Below are positions 63,131 through 64,000 of a stretch of 64,000 nucleotides of DNA, piece after piece. The notes under the pieces are model-generated. The model made no database searches. It was given only the letters and a program-made list of their open reading frames with translations, and was not told where the DNA came from. The stretch is from positions 10,073,899 through 10,137,898 of the forward strand of contig JADWOT020000009.1 in NCBI GenBank assembly GCA_036345935.2, in the 5' to 3' direction. This DNA is from Taenia hydatigena. Lineage: Eukaryota; Platyhelminthes; Cestoda; Cyclophyllidea; Taeniidae. The position numbers and the translations under genes are program-made. Position 1 is the first letter of the stretch; every line of letters begins with the position of its first letter.

Positions 63131-64000
63131 CCATCATAAAAGGGTTGAAAATTACTTCTTTCTTCTTTTCTTGATGAGGCCTTTGAACATGATGAATTGG
63201 CTCTATTATTACTATCAACAACACAACAGCTTTTGCTCCATCCTGATTGCTTCTTGATTGGGTTTTAAAATTAGGAAAAATCTACCCATGCGAATCTGCA
63301 TAGAATCTTGTTACTTTGGTTCAACATTGGGTGAGCAATTACCGCTTCATTATTGTCAGCTATCAAAATGTCTTAAAATGGAAATTTCGGACCAAAATTT
63401 CGAGTAATATTTTTTAGCTCCTTTTTTGATTAAGCCATTTTTGAAAGTCCAAAGGGACGCCGGGTGTTTTTTTACTGATGAGTTAAATCTGTGTGTAAAC
63501 ACGACCTCAATTTCGTTCGCAGTAAGGGGATAGAAATTGTCCAAAATGGATGGTAATATGATAATTTTCTTCAGCATTGAATAAAAAGGCTCTATTTGTT
63601 GAGGCATTGTGCGGTAGTTAGTTGAAAAAAGGACGCATTGGACTAAAACGCTTCTCCATGCTGAAGGATCTTTTGCAGACAATGTAACAAATTAGTACAT
63701 TCCGGCTGAAAGCGATGCACCAGCTCCCGCCACTCGGTGGAGAATGTGTAAAAGCATTGTTTCGCTGGAAGTTGTGGAGTTGATGTAGTTAAATAAAAGA
63801 CCGTGAGATCTATTTCTTTCAAGTCGTCCTTTCGGCTGTCGCAACTTTTGGTCGACTCAAAGGCTATTTCTTTCACCAGTCAAGCAAAACTTCTATATCG
63901 TCCATCTAAAAAAGCTGTTTGTACGGATTCCCACCGACTTGTTTACAAGTTGAAGTATTGTTGACCGGTGGATGTTGTGGATGCCGACACATGCGGTCGG

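Noticed and set aside
1..64000. CRISPR arrays, bacterial operons, rRNA genes, prophage
   Set aside because: No regularly spaced repeats, no Shine-Dalgarno-led frames and no rRNA motifs; spliced genes show a eukaryotic nuclear origin.

Overview
The window is nuclear DNA of an animal, most likely a parasitic flatworm and probably a tapeworm (inference). Genes are split by canonical GT-AG introns. Many of these are only about 30-40 nt, next to others of several kilobases, and coding exons sit in long AT-rich spacers full of decayed retroelements. There are no operons, ribosome binding sites or other bacterial signals.

Layout. 1-5.1 kb: spacer with LTR fragments. 5.1-5.7 kb (+): complete four-exon NDUFB9, a complex I accessory subunit. 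5.7-15.5 kb: spacer with retroelement copies and a tentative exon pair (11.27-12.59 kb). 15.5-16.9 kb (+): one long exon of a protein with one clear and probably further MATH domains; two coiled-coil terminal exons at 24.5-25.13 kb may finish the same gene. 17-24.4 kb: mostly spacer with tentative minus-strand exons. 26-28.6 kb: two retroelement copies. 29.0-37.4 kb (-): a gene of at least 15 exons encoding about nine EF-hand-like repeat units. 37.5-38.5 kb: retroelement. 39.3-44.6 kb (+): complete eleven-exon GFM1 (mitochondrial EF-G1), including a 29-residue targeting-peptide exon. 45.0-45.4 kb (+): likely exons of a small unknown gene. 47.0-48.25 kb (-): intronless PP1-type phosphatase. 48.53-49.48 kb: intact 943-bp non-autonomous LTR element with a 5-bp target duplication. 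50.1 kb to beyond the end (+): first two coding exons of a Storkhead-box (STOX) gene separated by a 7.8-kb intron.

The genes are not functionally linked, apart from NDUFB9 and GFM1 both serving mitochondria (respiration and organelle translation). The unifying structural feature is one family of small LTR retroelements (TRIM type: LTRs of roughly 180-200 bp, about 550 bp of non-coding interior). Members occur at least twelve times on both strands, from intact to heavily decayed. Exon boundaries were inferred by reading splice sites and frame by eye; no alignment or RNA evidence was available.
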